From the NCBI RefSeq assembly GCF_018812025.1, contig NC_063045.1, positions 48,986,691 to 49,050,690 of the forward strand: a DNA stretch of 64,000 nucleotides. Reading direction: 5' to 3'. The notes under the pieces were generated by a model, which saw only the letters and a list, made by a program, of their open reading frames with translations, was not told where the DNA came from and ran no database searches. This DNA comes from Megalobrama amblycephala. Taxonomy: Eukaryota; Chordata; Actinopteri; Cypriniformes; Xenocyprididae. A program made the translations under genes and the position numbers. Shown in pieces: positions 44,763-56,573 of this stretch. Each line of letters opens with the position of its first letter. Positions within the stretch are counted from its first letter, which is position 1.

Positions 44763-45859
44763 TCCTCCCACCTCTGCCGCACACATCCTGAAAAGTGAAG
44801 CCAAAACATTTTGATCGTCCCCTGGTGGCTGGCTGCAGTATAGGTCATCGAATGAAATGTGATCTCGAGCCAAACTAAAAAATCCAGTTACACTTACATT
44901 ATCAAATTATTATTGTTTCTGTCAATCAGGTAGTTATTATCACGCTGACATATGTTCAAGGGTTCGCTTTTCCAATAGGTTTGTTTTTGGTAAGTTATTT
45001 GATGCTATAAACATGTAGTGTAACATCATGATTGACAGCTGTGCTTGCGATTGAGTCTGCGGGAGCGGGAGTATGGGCAGGACCTTAAAATGACTGCTCC
45101 ACCTCAGGATCACTACTGCACAGATTCAAGTTCCATTTAACATAATTGGCAATGACCATTTCTGGGATATTTTGGCTTGATTTTTCTACAGTGGAAGGAA
45201 GTGGTGACACGTCATCAGTCTTTTTTTACAATATATGATTTATAGATATATGCTATTATATGGCATAATACTGTCTGGGTACTATCGTGTATAGTGTATA
45301 GTGTATTGTATTCTGTAGGAATAGTGTATAGTGTATTTTGTAGTTATTGACTGTATTGTAAAAAGAAAACTAAAATGCATGCTTGCATTACATCATCTGG
45401 GATCATTCTCAGCAAAAAAAAAAATGTTGATCCCCTGAATATTTAGAAACTGTCACAATCACAAAGCAAATGCCAGCTAATGATTCATTCAAGACATCAA
45501 TATATTCTGGTGTGAATATGTCTGTTCACAAGATGATGCAGAAGCATTTTTTAAAAACTTTTGTTCTATTTAAAGCAAATGTAATGAAAAAAATAAAATA
45601 AAATAAGCTTAAGATGTTAAGCTTAATCACAGTATGAAAATGTTCATAATATTTTCAAGGCTTTATTACTGAATTTCTTTATATGTTGTTTTCAAACAAA
45701 GGAACCAATAAAAAAACAGCTTGATTTCAGCCCAGAGGTTTTAAACATATTTGGCCTGTTTACAAAACAGATTTTACAACATCCAAAACATTCAAAAACA
45801 GTCAACTCTGTTAAATTAGATATTTGTTAAATAATCACAGCTCATTAGGTCCAAACCTG

Positions 45860-46858
45860 TCATTTTTGTTTTGAATTCCTCCGACTAAATGTCATTCTCT
45901 TTGTAGTGTTCACCTTCCTTCGTTTATAGAGTTCTTTAATGGATTGCATTACCTCCTCTGTCATTAGAGCGTATATGATGGGATTCAGCATAGGTAGTGA
46001 TATCTGAGTCAAGGAAAGTGTAATTGTCTGGGTGTTCGGATTTAGTGTTGTTAAGGATGCAATAACATTGCTTGAAAATGGGATGTAACCAACTGCCACC
46101 AACATGAGGTGTGAGGTGCAAGTTTTCATGGCTTTGATCCGTTCAGCACCATGAGCAATCTTAAGCAAAGCCTGAGAAATGCATAAATATGAGATTATGA
46201 TCAGTATCAGCGGTGTGCAAACCATGAGACCAAAGGTAAGTTTTAACATCAGAATATTTATAGAATTATCATTACAAGCTCTATAGATAATGCCATAATC
46301 ACAAAAATAACTATCAATCACATTCGATCCACAAAAAGAGATTCTATTCACCAAACCTACAAATACAGAAAAATATATCGCAGAAAAAATCCACATAATA
46401 CCTATAATCAGAAACATGGCTGTTTTGGTTATAATGGCATGATACCGTAGAGGAAAACAAATAGCAACCAGTCTGTCATAACCCAAGACAAGTAGAGTCA
46501 AAGAATGTAGAATCATGAAATAATACACAAAAAACAAATTTGCCAAGCACGCTTCATATGAAATGACATGGAGGTCAAACAAAAATGTGACAATGTCATA
46601 TGGAATCAAAGCCGAGCTTTCACACAGATCAATAAGGGCCAGATGGAAAACCACAATGTATTTGGCTGTATGAAGTCTGCGGGCCAAATAAATGATACAC
46701 ATGATAAATGAGTTCCCTAAAACAGTCACAACATACACCAAAGACAAGAACACATAGTAGTATTTCACATGTGGGACATTAGAAAAGCCTTTGATGAAAA
46801 ATGTTGCAGGACGAACAAAGGTCACATTTGCAGAGGAGTTTGACTGCGTGGAGCTCAT
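45860..46858 (-). CDS. Odorant receptor OR5 (intact)
   Basis: 332 residues from ATG 46858 (MSSTQSNSS...); the open frame continues to 46915 without an ATG. Landmarks: two sequons, LGN in TM1, LALIDLC with Asp in TM2, GYDRLVAIC in TM3, KTCTSH in TM6, PMLNPIIY in TM7, tail SRRNSKQK. Compared with OR4 it lacks one codon in loop 2 (IIYRACND) and one in loop 3 (TTLNPNT), both shared with OR6. About 16 differences from OR6, half of them between TM2 and TM3. Confidence 0.95.
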   Translation of the reverse strand: MSSTQSNSSANVTFVRPATFFIKGFSNVPHVKYYYVFLSLVYVVTVLGNSFIMCIIYLARRLHTAKYIVVFHLALIDLCESSALIPYDIVTFLFDLHVISYEACLANLFFVYYFMILHSLTLLVLGYDRLVAICFPLRYHAIITKTAMFLIIGIMWIFSAIYFSVFVGLVNRISFCGSNVIDSYFCDYGIIYRACNDNSINILMLKLTFGLMVCTPLILIIISYLCISQALLKIAHGAERIKAMKTCTSHLMLVAVGYIPFSSNVIASLTTLNPNTQTITLSLTQISLPMLNPIIYALMTEEVMQSIKELYKRRKVNTTKRMTFSRRNSKQK

Positions 46859-47129
46859 GATAGCTGCTGTCTGGCTTTTTGTGACCTGTGATAAAGAACT
46901 GTTATAGAAATGCACATTATAACAGAATATTCAAATAATTATTTCATTTTAAGTCACAGTGGACAAAAATGTTTGTATGTTCTTTGATATAACCATATTG
47001 AACTAATATTAAAAAAGTAATTGCTCATTGTAGTAAAAGGTTTAGAGAGAAAAGAGAAGAAACATATGGTTTAAACTCAACCTTTTACTAAGCTGCGAGA
47101 GTCTCATTATTCTACCAGCTATCAGACAC

Positions 47130-47196
47130 ATTTATAATAGATCATTGCCTTGATCTTGGGACTTTAGTTGATAGAGCGACGCTTCTCCCTATAGAC
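47130..47196 (-). promoter_or_regulatory. OR5 core promoter: TATA box and Olf/EBF-like site
   Basis: TATAAAT (47136-47130, minus) in TATAAATGTGTCTGAT; CTCCCTATAGAC at 47185-47196. Confidence 0.5.
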
Positions 47197-47848
47197 TTGA
47201 GCAAGAAGGGGCAGGAGTAAAGCAACAGTGCCACTGTCCAGAAACCTCCTCTTTTTTTCTTCACTTCCAATTAATGCCCCAATTAACGCCCCCACAACCA
47301 AATTTCTTCTTACATAGGCCTTATTGTGCTAAGATTTCAATTAACTGATCTTCAAACTAAATGCAAGGTTCAACAACAAATATTTCATTAAAAGGAATAT
47401 TTTAATCAACATTGTTGTGCTAACTAACTCCATGAGCATATAAGTAGCTGCTCACAGCAATAAAATATATTTAACCTTAATAGCTTAAAGATTATATAGG
47501 CAAACAAACTTGTGAATCAGTCTGTTTGATGCCCATGTGCTCGCTTATGCTCTGTGAACCTCAACAACCAAGATAAATAATTACAGATAAATGGAAATAC
47601 TCGCGTGTATTCATAAAATTTGTAAATAATGATAAAACCATCATATGTGCGCTGTGTACTCAGGATAAACAATTCTAAACACATGAAAAACACAGGCACC
47701 TGGCAGCAAACATTATGTTTATAGGTGCTTAGATGCATTTAAGTTCTTGTGGACTTTCTTCATGCACAGTGCACAGACGAGAGTAATCAAGAGTTTTCAT
47801 CATCAATACCCGCATGTATTCATAAAATTTGCAAATAATGATAAAACT

Positions 47849-47930
47849 GTCAAATGTGCCCAGCAGAGGTTGTGCTTCCTTCATCAGCTGAGGAAGTTCA
47901 ACCTGCCACAGGAGCTGCTGACATACTTTT
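47849..47930 (+). pseudogene. Non-LTR retrotransposon ORF2 C-terminal scrap (OR5 copy)
   Basis: AQQRLCFLHQLRKFNLPQEL on the + strand, the paralogue of 33211-33289, followed by unrelated AAGTATACTT-rich repeat DNA. Confidence 0.5.
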
Positions 47931-48691
47931 TATGTACTTCTCATAAATATACTTAAAATTGCATTTAAGTATACTAGACTTACTGACAGAAAAGTCTTAG
48001 TATATGGTCTATACTTGCACTTAATCTTTTGATCGAGATATACTTAAAAATGTAATTAAGTATTCTAAGTATACTTGGCTTGTAGTTGTGTTTACTCTTT
48101 TGATTGAGTAGCCTATTAAATATACATTTTTATATAGGTTTACATATTTTATAAACTTATATATTTGTATCTTATATATCTTATAAACTTACTTTGTTTG
48201 AAAATATTTATAAAGAAAACAGAAATTCTGAGTATCTGCATTTTTGTCTAGGCTAGTCCACTTGAAATTTACTTCAAATCTACTTTACTCTTTCCCCGCC
48301 ATTGACTGAATATTCCAGTTATCCATGTTTTGACCTCACTGTTACATGGTAGGGTGCATTATTATACTTCTTCTAGTACAGAATCTCTGATCAAAACACA
48401 GGTGAAGAAGAAGCAAAAAAAGGGGGATAGAAAATTGTTTAAAATAACACGATCATCAAATATTAAACAGCATATAAATCAAAACTGCCCAACACTACTG
48501 AATGAAATGTCGACCCAGGATGAGCTATAGGACTGTGAAGCAAGAAGTGGCAGGAGTAAAGCAACTGTTCCACAGTTTAGAAAACTTTTTTTTTCCTCTC
48601 AGGTATCAAAGTATTTGTCTGTGAGAGGTGTTAGAAGCATATACAATGTCTCAGGTTATGTATGTAACCATAGTTCCCTGAGAACAGGGAA

Positions 48692-49230
48692 CTAGGCTGC
48701 ATTCCACTCCAGTTTTAGACACGCACTCGCGAACTTCCCTAAACACTTCCCCTCGGGGGAATCCCTGCCGCCATTTTGAAGTGCGTTCCACTTCGTGAAG
48801 TGGACGAGGGAAGTTTATATGGACAGACCCTCGCTCCCTCGATTTTGACCGAGGGAGCGAGTCTACTTCATATGTACACTCCATAACCCACAATGCAACA
48901 CGATTGTGACGTCACCGCATATCGCGTTTAATTTACCCCACCACAAACAACTATATGATAATATGATATATTAATTACTTTTTAAACATTTAAAACACAC
49001 ATATATACATATAGAATGCTGTATTAAACAATTTTGTAAGGGGAAAAAATAAATAATAAATCAGCTCCATTGCGGATTCCAAGTGATCAAGGGCTTAGGA
49101 CGTTCCAGTTCAGCCCATACAAAGGTTCCGCCAGAAGTGGACACTCGTGCAACGTAAGCAATGACGTACATCCGAGTCAACGAGACCGAGTGAAGTTAGC
49201 GAGGGAAGGGCATTTAAAAACCGAACTGGA
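48692..49230. mobile_element. MITE replacing the left part of N3
   Basis: Starts GGCTGCATTCCACTCCAG and holds AACTTCCCT and AGGGAAGTTT motifs on both sides of 48810. Homology to N2 resumes at ACTCACCCTCGGGTCACG (about 49241). About 330 bp of N2-type sequence, including the internal complementary region, are absent here. Confidence 0.55.
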
Positions 49231-49883
49231 AACCAACAACTCACCCTCGGGTCACGCAAGGCTGTCAGTGACAGCGTTCCCTACGGCCAACAGCCCAAGC
49301 TGAGCCTAAAAGAGGCTTCCCACAGAAAGCCTACCAAGGCTGCTCAGAGCTTCTGGAACCAACATTTCCGAGGAAAAGTGGTTCCTTAAAGGGAATGTGG
49401 CCAGTCACTAGAGGGGAACGAAGTCAACCCCCATTGCCACCAGGGAGGCCGACCTGGTCTGACGAAGGACAGAATGACTGAATACAGAATCTCAATAAAA
49501 CATTCTTCAGAGAAGAGAGCAAGTAAGAGTGACTGTGAAAGAGCATTAAGCAACTCAAACCAACGAGATGGGCATCCTGGAGAGCAGAACTCAGCTGAGT
49601 CCTATAAATTCTTATATTGAGGGGAGTATAATCCGCTCATCCTAGGATCTACTCAGCTCCTGACTATATGCACTGAGGAGGCTGTGCGCTAGGGAACCCT
49701 GATACAGGGGAGCACAAACCAGCCTGGGGCTGATCTCAACGGGAGACTTCATAGAAGTCTACAACCAATGATCAGCTTAGGAAGCTAAGCACAATTACAC
49801 AAACAACCCAAAGGGGGAGTACAGAGCTCACCTAACAGACAGACCATACTGTAGGCACATAATCATGGAGGCCGGAAAGAGGC

Positions 49884-50361
49884 CATTCGCGCGTCAACGG
49901 CCGATTCGCGCCGAAGGACATCTAGACGCGCATTTAGATGCGTTCGATGTGAACACAGAGCTGCGCGAGCGCGCTCACCTCACGTGCATCAGGCGCGTTC
50001 TCTGAGAGACGCACTAACCATAAATATCAATGCTTTTAATAATAACGTATATAGAAGGAGCTGGCAACGACCGCTGGTTATGTCTACCTCGTCAGGCACG
50101 CCGAGTTGGATCTCCGTGATGCCCATATCGGTTGCTTCTTTCACTTGGTTCGTGGTTCTTTCACTAATTCAACCCAAGCGCTCTTTGATGACGTGGCTGA
50201 TTACGTTTCTGGTGATAATCTGTCAATCATCGCCCTGACAATGTGATTGGTCCGAACATTTTCTGTTCGGGCATAATTACTCCTCTACGGATCGAGTCCA
50301 GACCGAACTTCCCGACCTAAAAATGTTGTGGGCGGGGCTAAGTTCGGCTGGCATCCAGGCT
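49884..50361. mobile_element. Unidentified insertion in N3
   Basis: N1 and N2 lack it (joint GGAGGCCGGAAAGGGGCC, then the CACACCAGAATACTC side). CpG-rich; its right end GTTCGGCTGGCATCCAGGCT looks like a transposon terminus, but no matching left end is seen. Possibly 5' truncated. Confidence 0.5.
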
Positions 50362-51850
50362 AATATATCACACCAGAATACTCAATCACATAGTGGTATT
50401 CCAAGGGCGGCCTACAAGGCCGCACACCTGAAAAATTAACTTGCTGGGAGCAAGAACGACCACAAAGCTTAGTAACTGTGAGTGCCCACAAAACAGTCCA
50501 TCCAACACAATCCAACGAGCAGTGCAATCGGTAAAAGTACCTTTTTACTCTCTAAAGCGAGAGGAGTACAACATACGCCAACACGCGCTAAGGAACCTCA
50601 GCCAGACACGTGGCATCAGCTCGTGGCAGTGTTCTCAAGCCCCAGGCGGGACAAATAACTGGCCTACCAAGGAGGTTAATAAGTCAGCTGGGAGCCCTGG
50701 CCAACCAGCAGCATAGCACAACAAAATGCCAGCATGTCCCAAAGATCTGTCACACGTGGCACCAGCTAGTGGCCACTAAAGTTCTAGGAGCAAAATAAAA
50801 CCAGGTTACTAACGACGTAACTATTTTGCTCAACTAGAGCTAAAGGAGAGACCATGCTCAAGGAAGCAAATGCAGAAAAACCGAACAACAGAACGGTTTA
50901 ATACAAGAGCTCACCCTGAGAGGCAAGCCACAGTAAAGAGGCATACTCAGTAAAAGCACCTTTTACTCTCGAAAGTGAAAGGAGTACACAACTGAAGTCC
51001 AACATGATACACAGGACTACGACTTGTAAACACGTGGCGTCAGCTAGTGGCAATCACAACCCATTCATGGTGATGAGTCACACATGGTCAAACAGTTGTG
51101 GGTAACTAGCTTAACACAACTGAGCTAAGTCTACACATTCCAACAGGCAATGTACCATAACTCACATAATTACAGGGTACAATGAAATACTAACATGGTC
51201 TAAGGGAGGCCTACAAGGCCTACAACCTCAAACAGACATGAGCATAAACCTGTTGCAGTGCTAACGTACGTGAGCAAAACTCATGACCATACACCAACAG
51301 CGCCCGAGAACATAAGCTGCAACTAGAAGGAGACTAAACAACAAAGAGCCAACAACTTCTACAGTTATATGTAATATAGCTGCTGTGGCAATGATCACAT
51401 AGTGGGAGCTAACAGAGATCAAACTAAAAGTAAGACTCTCTACACTCAACCTGACTGTGCAATCCAACAGGTGATGCACTCAGTGAAACTCATAAACCCT
51501 AACTGGGGCGTACAAAAACACCACGTCCTTAAATAGAGGCTAACAACAGTCTACTATTATGAGAACAGGTGCTAACCTGTGGCAGCACTAGAGTAAAGCT
51601 CACATACATGTAGGGCAAAAGCTTAGAATCCAAAGCAAACGAATGCTTTCTAAATACATGCCATCCATTAAAAAGGATAAATGTTTTCACCAAACAGAAC
51701 TTATAGATCTGTACTGAGCCCTAGAGGACGGAAGCTTAAAAGGTAGCACCGTAGCTCAAACTTGAATGAAATTCAAGGGGCTCAGGGGAACAAAATCATA
51801 GCATGATTAAAGTTCTAGAAAGTGGGGTCTAGCATGCACTGCATAAACTT

Positions 51851-54218
51851 ATTTCTGTCAGGACCACTATCGTCAAATATGATAGATAATGCATAGAGTT
51901 TGTATTGGCGGTATGGTTCTGTTCTGGGCAAGAACTCCCTGCGCATCCATGCAGCCTAGCATGGATAAGAGCAGGGAGAGCAGCAATAAACCCCCTAGGG
52001 TAAACAGAACAGGACCAACATGCAGATATCATTAAATGTCATGATTTAACGTACACATATTTCGAGAATTAGTCTGATTCAGGGGAAAAAAAGGCCAATC
52101 CTGACTGAAGAGAGGAGGAGCTGGGGATGGAGGAGGGTAATTTGCTCCTGAGAAATGCAATAGCTGCTGATAATACTGAGGAGCTTATTTATAGATGCCG
52201 TAATAGGCGTCGTATTCCTATAGGTAGACGCAAGTCACCTGGGAGTCAGCTGATGCAGCTTGACTGACGTGACCTGCCAGAACTGACGCTACGCTAGATT
52301 TCTGTCAGGACCACTATCGTCAAATATGATAGATAATGCATAGAGTTTGTATTGGCGGTATGGTTCTGTTCTGGGCAAGAACTCCCTGCGCATCCATGCA
52401 GCCTAGCATGGATAAGAGCAGGGAGAGCAGCAATAAACCCCCAAAACAAACCATATGCTGATATTCCCCAACACAAACTGAGTGCGAAAATCTGAATGCC
52501 ATTTTTCCTTAAAATGAGCCATGAGCCTAGCTTTTTTTTTTTTTTTTTTTTTTTAATAAATGGGAGAAGCTTACACCCGTAGCAGCAGCAAATCTGATAC
52601 AACAAGCATGTTGTAGCGCATTTAGCTAGCGATTTTAAATATCATATGCTTACACCGTTAGCAGCAATCTAGTCGGGGAAGCATACACCCATGGCCTAAT
52701 ATAAAATTATTATTATTATTTTTTATTTTTTTATTTTTTTTTTTTCTCTCTTTCTTATTGGGGAAGGCTTACACCCCTAGCTGCAGCAATCTGTTACAAC
52801 AAGCATGTTGTAAATCACAGACTAGTATTAAACTAGTGGTAGTCAGGTTGGGGAAGCATACACCCGCAGCAATAGCTTGGAGTAGATGCAGTGTGCAGCT
52901 AAGAAATGAAATGCAGTTCTTCCTCATCATGAGCACGATTTCTGCTCCAGTCGGGCTGATTCCTTTGGCTACAGAAGAGAAGATGGCGACTCCCATGATA
53001 TCACACTCCTTACAGGACCATCAAGTTTCGACATTGTTAGGGTTGAATAAGACACCTCTGTGTATTTAAAGAAAAGCATGTTACAATACTCTGATAAGTT
53101 TTCAAGCCACAGACATTTGTTCACTTATCACAGAATGTTGCGATATGATCGGATATCATAAAGAGCATAAGTCTAAGACAACAGCTTAAGCATGTACCTG
53201 AATAAACTTACCACAGTATGTGCTTATAGTATGCAGCAATGACACTACAGCTTCGGTAACAAGCACATTTTTTTTTTTTTTTTTAATTAAATATTTGCCT
53301 TCCATAGCAGCTAGATAGCCTTAAGAACAGCTTGTTCTAAATAGCAACAAGACCTTTAAGAACGAGCGTTTCCAATGGCACTATAGCTTTAAGAAAAACG
53401 ATGTTTACTATGTGCTGCGCCACAACAGAAAAGCCGTTTGCACCATGAATCTTAGTTTTTTCTGTCTCTACTGCAAAGCTGCTTGAATCTGCGATGTATA
53501 GCGCTAAACACGGCGATCCGACCAGCGTGTATGTTGCTATACAAATGAAAGCGCCCCGACCAGCGTGTGCAGCGATCGAGCCGGTTGCCAATGACAACAG
53601 ATAAGTAACGCACATCGCCAAATACGATCGCAAAAGCTTTGCAAAAACATTTTTACTGAGAAGGACTAGAAGCCTAAGCAACAGTGATAGCTTTAACAAC
53701 ATCATGAGTTAGCTTTAAAACAATGAGCATTAAAAATAATGAGCGTTAAAAGAACTTAGCTTAGCTTCGTGGAAACATTCAGAGATGAAGGAGAGTGAAA
53801 TAGCCGGCTGTAACGTGGATGTTTGATCTTGTCTTGAAACGCTTCTTCATGCGGGGAGTGCAGACCATCTGAACTGCCAGTCCATGTCTAATTGCAGTGA
53901 TGCGAGAAGCAATGCTAACCTTAACTCAGTCATTTCCAATCAGTCGGCTTATTCAATGCGGTGAATGAGAGGTGAATTCCACAAATCCCTCTCGCTAAAT
54001 TCCCGATTGCACAATTCCTAGTGAGATGATGCTGTTTGCCTGTCGAATTCGCCATTTAATTTGCTCCTGAGAAATGCAATAGCTGCTGATAATACTGAGG
54101 AGCTTATATATAGATGCCGTAATAGGCGTCGTATTCCTATAGGTAGACGCAAGTCACCTGGGAGTCAGCTGATGCAGCTTGACTGACGTGACCTGCCAGA
54201 ACTGACGCTACGCTAGAT
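51851..54218 (-). mobile_element. Non-autonomous element with split direct repeats (Ngaro/PAT-like), nested in N3
   Basis: Order on the + strand: A1 (51851-51995), 142 bp, B1 (52138-52299) overlapping A2 (52298-52442) by AT, 1.6 kb, B2 (54057-54218). A1 and A2 are identical over 145 bp; B1 and B2 differ at one base in 162. The empty site in N2 (AACTT-AT-CTACGC) and the two junctions all contain a single AT. Such A1-B1A2-B2 layouts mark tyrosine-recombinase retroelements of the Ngaro and PAT groups. Read on the minus strand the long interval precedes the joined repeat, as in Ngaro, and B carries TATAAATA. No RT or recombinase frame. Alternative: a tandemly duplicated unit, one copy of which took a 1.5-kb insertion. 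Confidence 0.6.
52443..54056. repeat. Interior of the split-repeat element, with its own short array
   Basis: Four diverged units of GGGGAAGC(T/A)TACACCC plus TAGCAGCAGCAAT near 52562, 52675, 52760 and 52849; ACAACAAGCATGTTGTA palindromes at about 52600 and 52797; T-runs at 52531-52555 and 53270-53284. A minus frame 53705-53337 is open for 122 codons but hydrophobic and without recognisable motifs. Confidence 0.6.
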
Positions 54219-55534
54219 CTATGCAAAGATAAGGGCCTACCACCTGAGAAACAGCACCAGGGAGACTAATAACAGCCTGCTACCTTAGCTGTTAACCTCA
54301 GCCATTTGCACCTACATAAACAAGGGGGAAAATGGGCATACGGCCTAACAACTCCTTCAGGAGGAGGCCAGAACTAGGAACTATACAACCTAACAAGACA
54401 TAGTAATACAAAGGGTGGTTTATAACAATAAACACCTAAACCTAGTCCTAGCCTGAGCCACTAAGCTGTGGGCCTACGGGGCCACATGCATAGCAACGCC
54501 TGGGCTTCACCCCTGAATCTCCATAGATAAGATGAGATAAAGCGAAGCTGAACAAGCAAACAATGTCAGGCAGCCAATTAAGGCCAACCTAAACGTAGAT
54601 ACTAACCGAAGTGACGAGTGTTAACTCAAACTGCTCTAGCAAACAGCTACTCTAAACAACAGGTGACTAAGCCATTTTGTGGCCTGTACAATATATTGTT
54701 CTAGCCAACCTATCAAACTTCAGTTTGCCCAAAAACCCCTCTTATTTTTTCCGATTAAATACTCAGGAAAAACTATACAGGAACACAAGATCAACATATT
54801 TCAGACATATAAATATAGACCCAGCTCACTTTTCTGTGGCTCGAAGACCAAAGACTCCTCCTTCCCTTTTTTTTTTACCAAGGAAGGATGGAATCTATGG
54901 TTCTTTAAAGCCTAAAAGAGCCTCTTACACTATCAAGCCAGAAGGCGGGCCTTTAGAAAATTATTATCAAAGGCCCAGCCATCAGCCTGACTGTTAAAGA
55001 AGCACCTGAGTATGTTAAATGAAACCAAAAACTCAGGAGGCGGAGGAAGAAGGGGCGAGGGCAGATGTAAAGTCGCCCTCTCAACGAGAGGGAATCGATT
55101 ATGGACGCTACTGGTGTATGTGATCAATCACCTCCTTCAAAACCTGCTTCTTCCTTCTCGAGTCCAGCCGTCTCTGCGCCTTGTTCCAAAAGGAGGAGGC
55201 ACCCGAGCAGCCATACTGGACCTCTGGCCCTGTCTCAGAGCCTCAGCTTGAGATGGACCAGCCTCCCTATTTATATACATGCTCAGATACAGGAAAACAA
55301 GGTCTTATTTTAAAAACATAAAATATAGACCCATCTCATCTTCCTGCGTCTCAAGGACCAAAGATTCCTAATACTCTTTTTTTTTTTTTTTTTTAAATAC
55401 ACATGAAAAAGGATAGAATCTAGGGTTCTTTTAAGCCTAAAAGATCCTCTCATTATCAAACCGACAGAAATAATCACTATGGGCCCAGCCATCAGTGTGA
55501 CCATAGAGCATGATATATGTCTATAATATATACA

Positions 55535-55595
<61 letters not shown>

Positions 55596-55599
<4 letters not shown>

Positions 55600-55860
55600 T
55601 ACAGTCCAAAAGTTTGGAACCACTAAGATTTTTAATGTTTTTAAAAGAAGTTTCGTCTGCTCACCAAGGCTAAATTTATTTAATTAAAAATACAGTAAAA
55701 AACAGTAATATTGTGAAATATTATTACAATTTAAAATAACTGTTTTCTATTTGAATATATTTCACAAAGTAATTTATTCCAGCATCATCAAATTTTCAGC
55801 ATCATTACTCCAGTCTTCAGTGTCAAATGATCCTTCAGAAATCATTCTAATATGCTGATC
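55596..55860. repeat. Common interspersed repeat (AGTCCAAAAGTTTGGAACC)
   Basis: Starts right after the TA run with a palindromic CCAAAAGTTTGG, then ACCACTAAGATTTTTAATG and the AAGGCTAAATTTATTTAA stretch common in cyprinid genomes. Probably a Tc1/mariner-type or similar short element. Right end undefined; 55861-56127 holds nothing I recognise. Confidence 0.45.
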
Positions 55861-56127
55861 TAATGGGCTTCCGTAGTTTAAATTTGAATTTTGACAGTTG
55901 GAGTTTGAAAGTCTTGGCTCATTTGAACATTCCGTCAATGAAAGTCTATGGGATTTTTCCGAGCTTTAATAGTCATTTTTAGGAAAACCGTAAGTTGAAT
56001 CAGTTAGAAAAGATATAGCACACTAAGTCAGAACAGTTTGAAGGTCTGAGCCGAGTTTGGAGTTTGTAGAGTTAAAGCTCTAGGAGGAGTTAGAGTCAGA
56101 AATTTTAGTCTCAGAAGAAAATAGCAT

Positions 56128-56573
56128 AATTTCTTCTTTCTGATGAACATAATTGCAGAAATATTAATAAATATCCTGATGCATCTGAACTTTATAATGG
56201 CAGTGATAGGGATCAATGAGTATGAGCTGAAAGGATTAGTTCACTTTCAAATGAAAATTAGCCCAAGCATTACTCACCCTCAAGCCATCCTAGGTGTATT
56301 TGACTTTCTTCTTTCTGATGAACATAATCAAATAAATATTAATAAATAACCTGACGCATCCAGCTTTATAATTGCAGTGAATGGGGGTCACTAGTATGAG
56401 CTGAAGAAAGTGCTTCCATCCACATCCATCCATCATATATATATGTGCTCCACACGGCTCGGGGGTTAATAAAGGCCTTCTGAAGTGAAACGATGCATTT
56501 GTGTAAAAAATATCCACATTTAAACAAGTTATGAAGATAAATATCGAGGTTCCGCCAGACCGCCTTCCGTTCC
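56128..56573. repeat. Half copy of the fold-back repeat
   Basis: Matches 41430-41870 including the TCTTTCTGATGAACATAAT and GTGCTCCACACGGCTC parts. It stops abruptly at the OR 3' flank (56574). Confidence 0.7.

Larger units (their letters stand above)
42886..44781. mobile_element. hAT-like element with CAGAGGTGGG ends
   Basis: CAGAGGTGGGGGACTCGAGT at the left and CCTCCCACCTCTG at the right. The uninterrupted site occurs at 22958-22980 (GTGTGCCGCACACATCC). It holds GACTTGACTT-type subterminal repeats (44105-44215) and two later insertions (43506-43875 and 44241-44762). The flanking octamers have diverged. Confidence 0.65.
44267..48540. repeat. OR5 block, copied at 57334-61506
   Basis: OR5 with its flanks. 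The part 44267-45859 matches 57334-58919 with only a few differences. The coding region and 5' flank match OR6 less well (see findings). No other gene in 44782-45859 or 47197-48540. Confidence 0.85.
48645..55595 (-). mobile_element. Non-coding DIRS derivative N3, truncated and invaded
   Basis: Same insertion as N2 by its left flank (GTTAGAAGCATATACAA, then TGTCTCAGGTTATG). Only about 45 bp of the left end remain before a MITE (48692-49230) that replaces the inner terminal repeat and the internal complementary region. It has two further insertions (49884-50361 and 51851-54218). Homology ends in the (TA)n run at 55537-55595, so the right terminal repeat is missing. It could not be mobilised as it stands. 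Confidence 0.8.

Noticed and set aside
53337..53705. 122-codon hydrophobic frame on the minus strand
   Set aside because: Low-complexity Leu/Val-rich translation of repeat DNA with no motif and no support from related copies.
51851..54218. LTR retrotransposon with two LTRs
   Set aside because: The repeated parts do not sit at both ends as whole units; there is no TG...CA terminus, no primer-binding site or polypurine tract was seen, and the order A-B-A-B with an AT joint fits split direct repeats better. A tandem duplication remains possible.
55537..55595. Regulatory AT-rich element
   Set aside because: A plain (TA)n microsatellite at the truncated end of N3.
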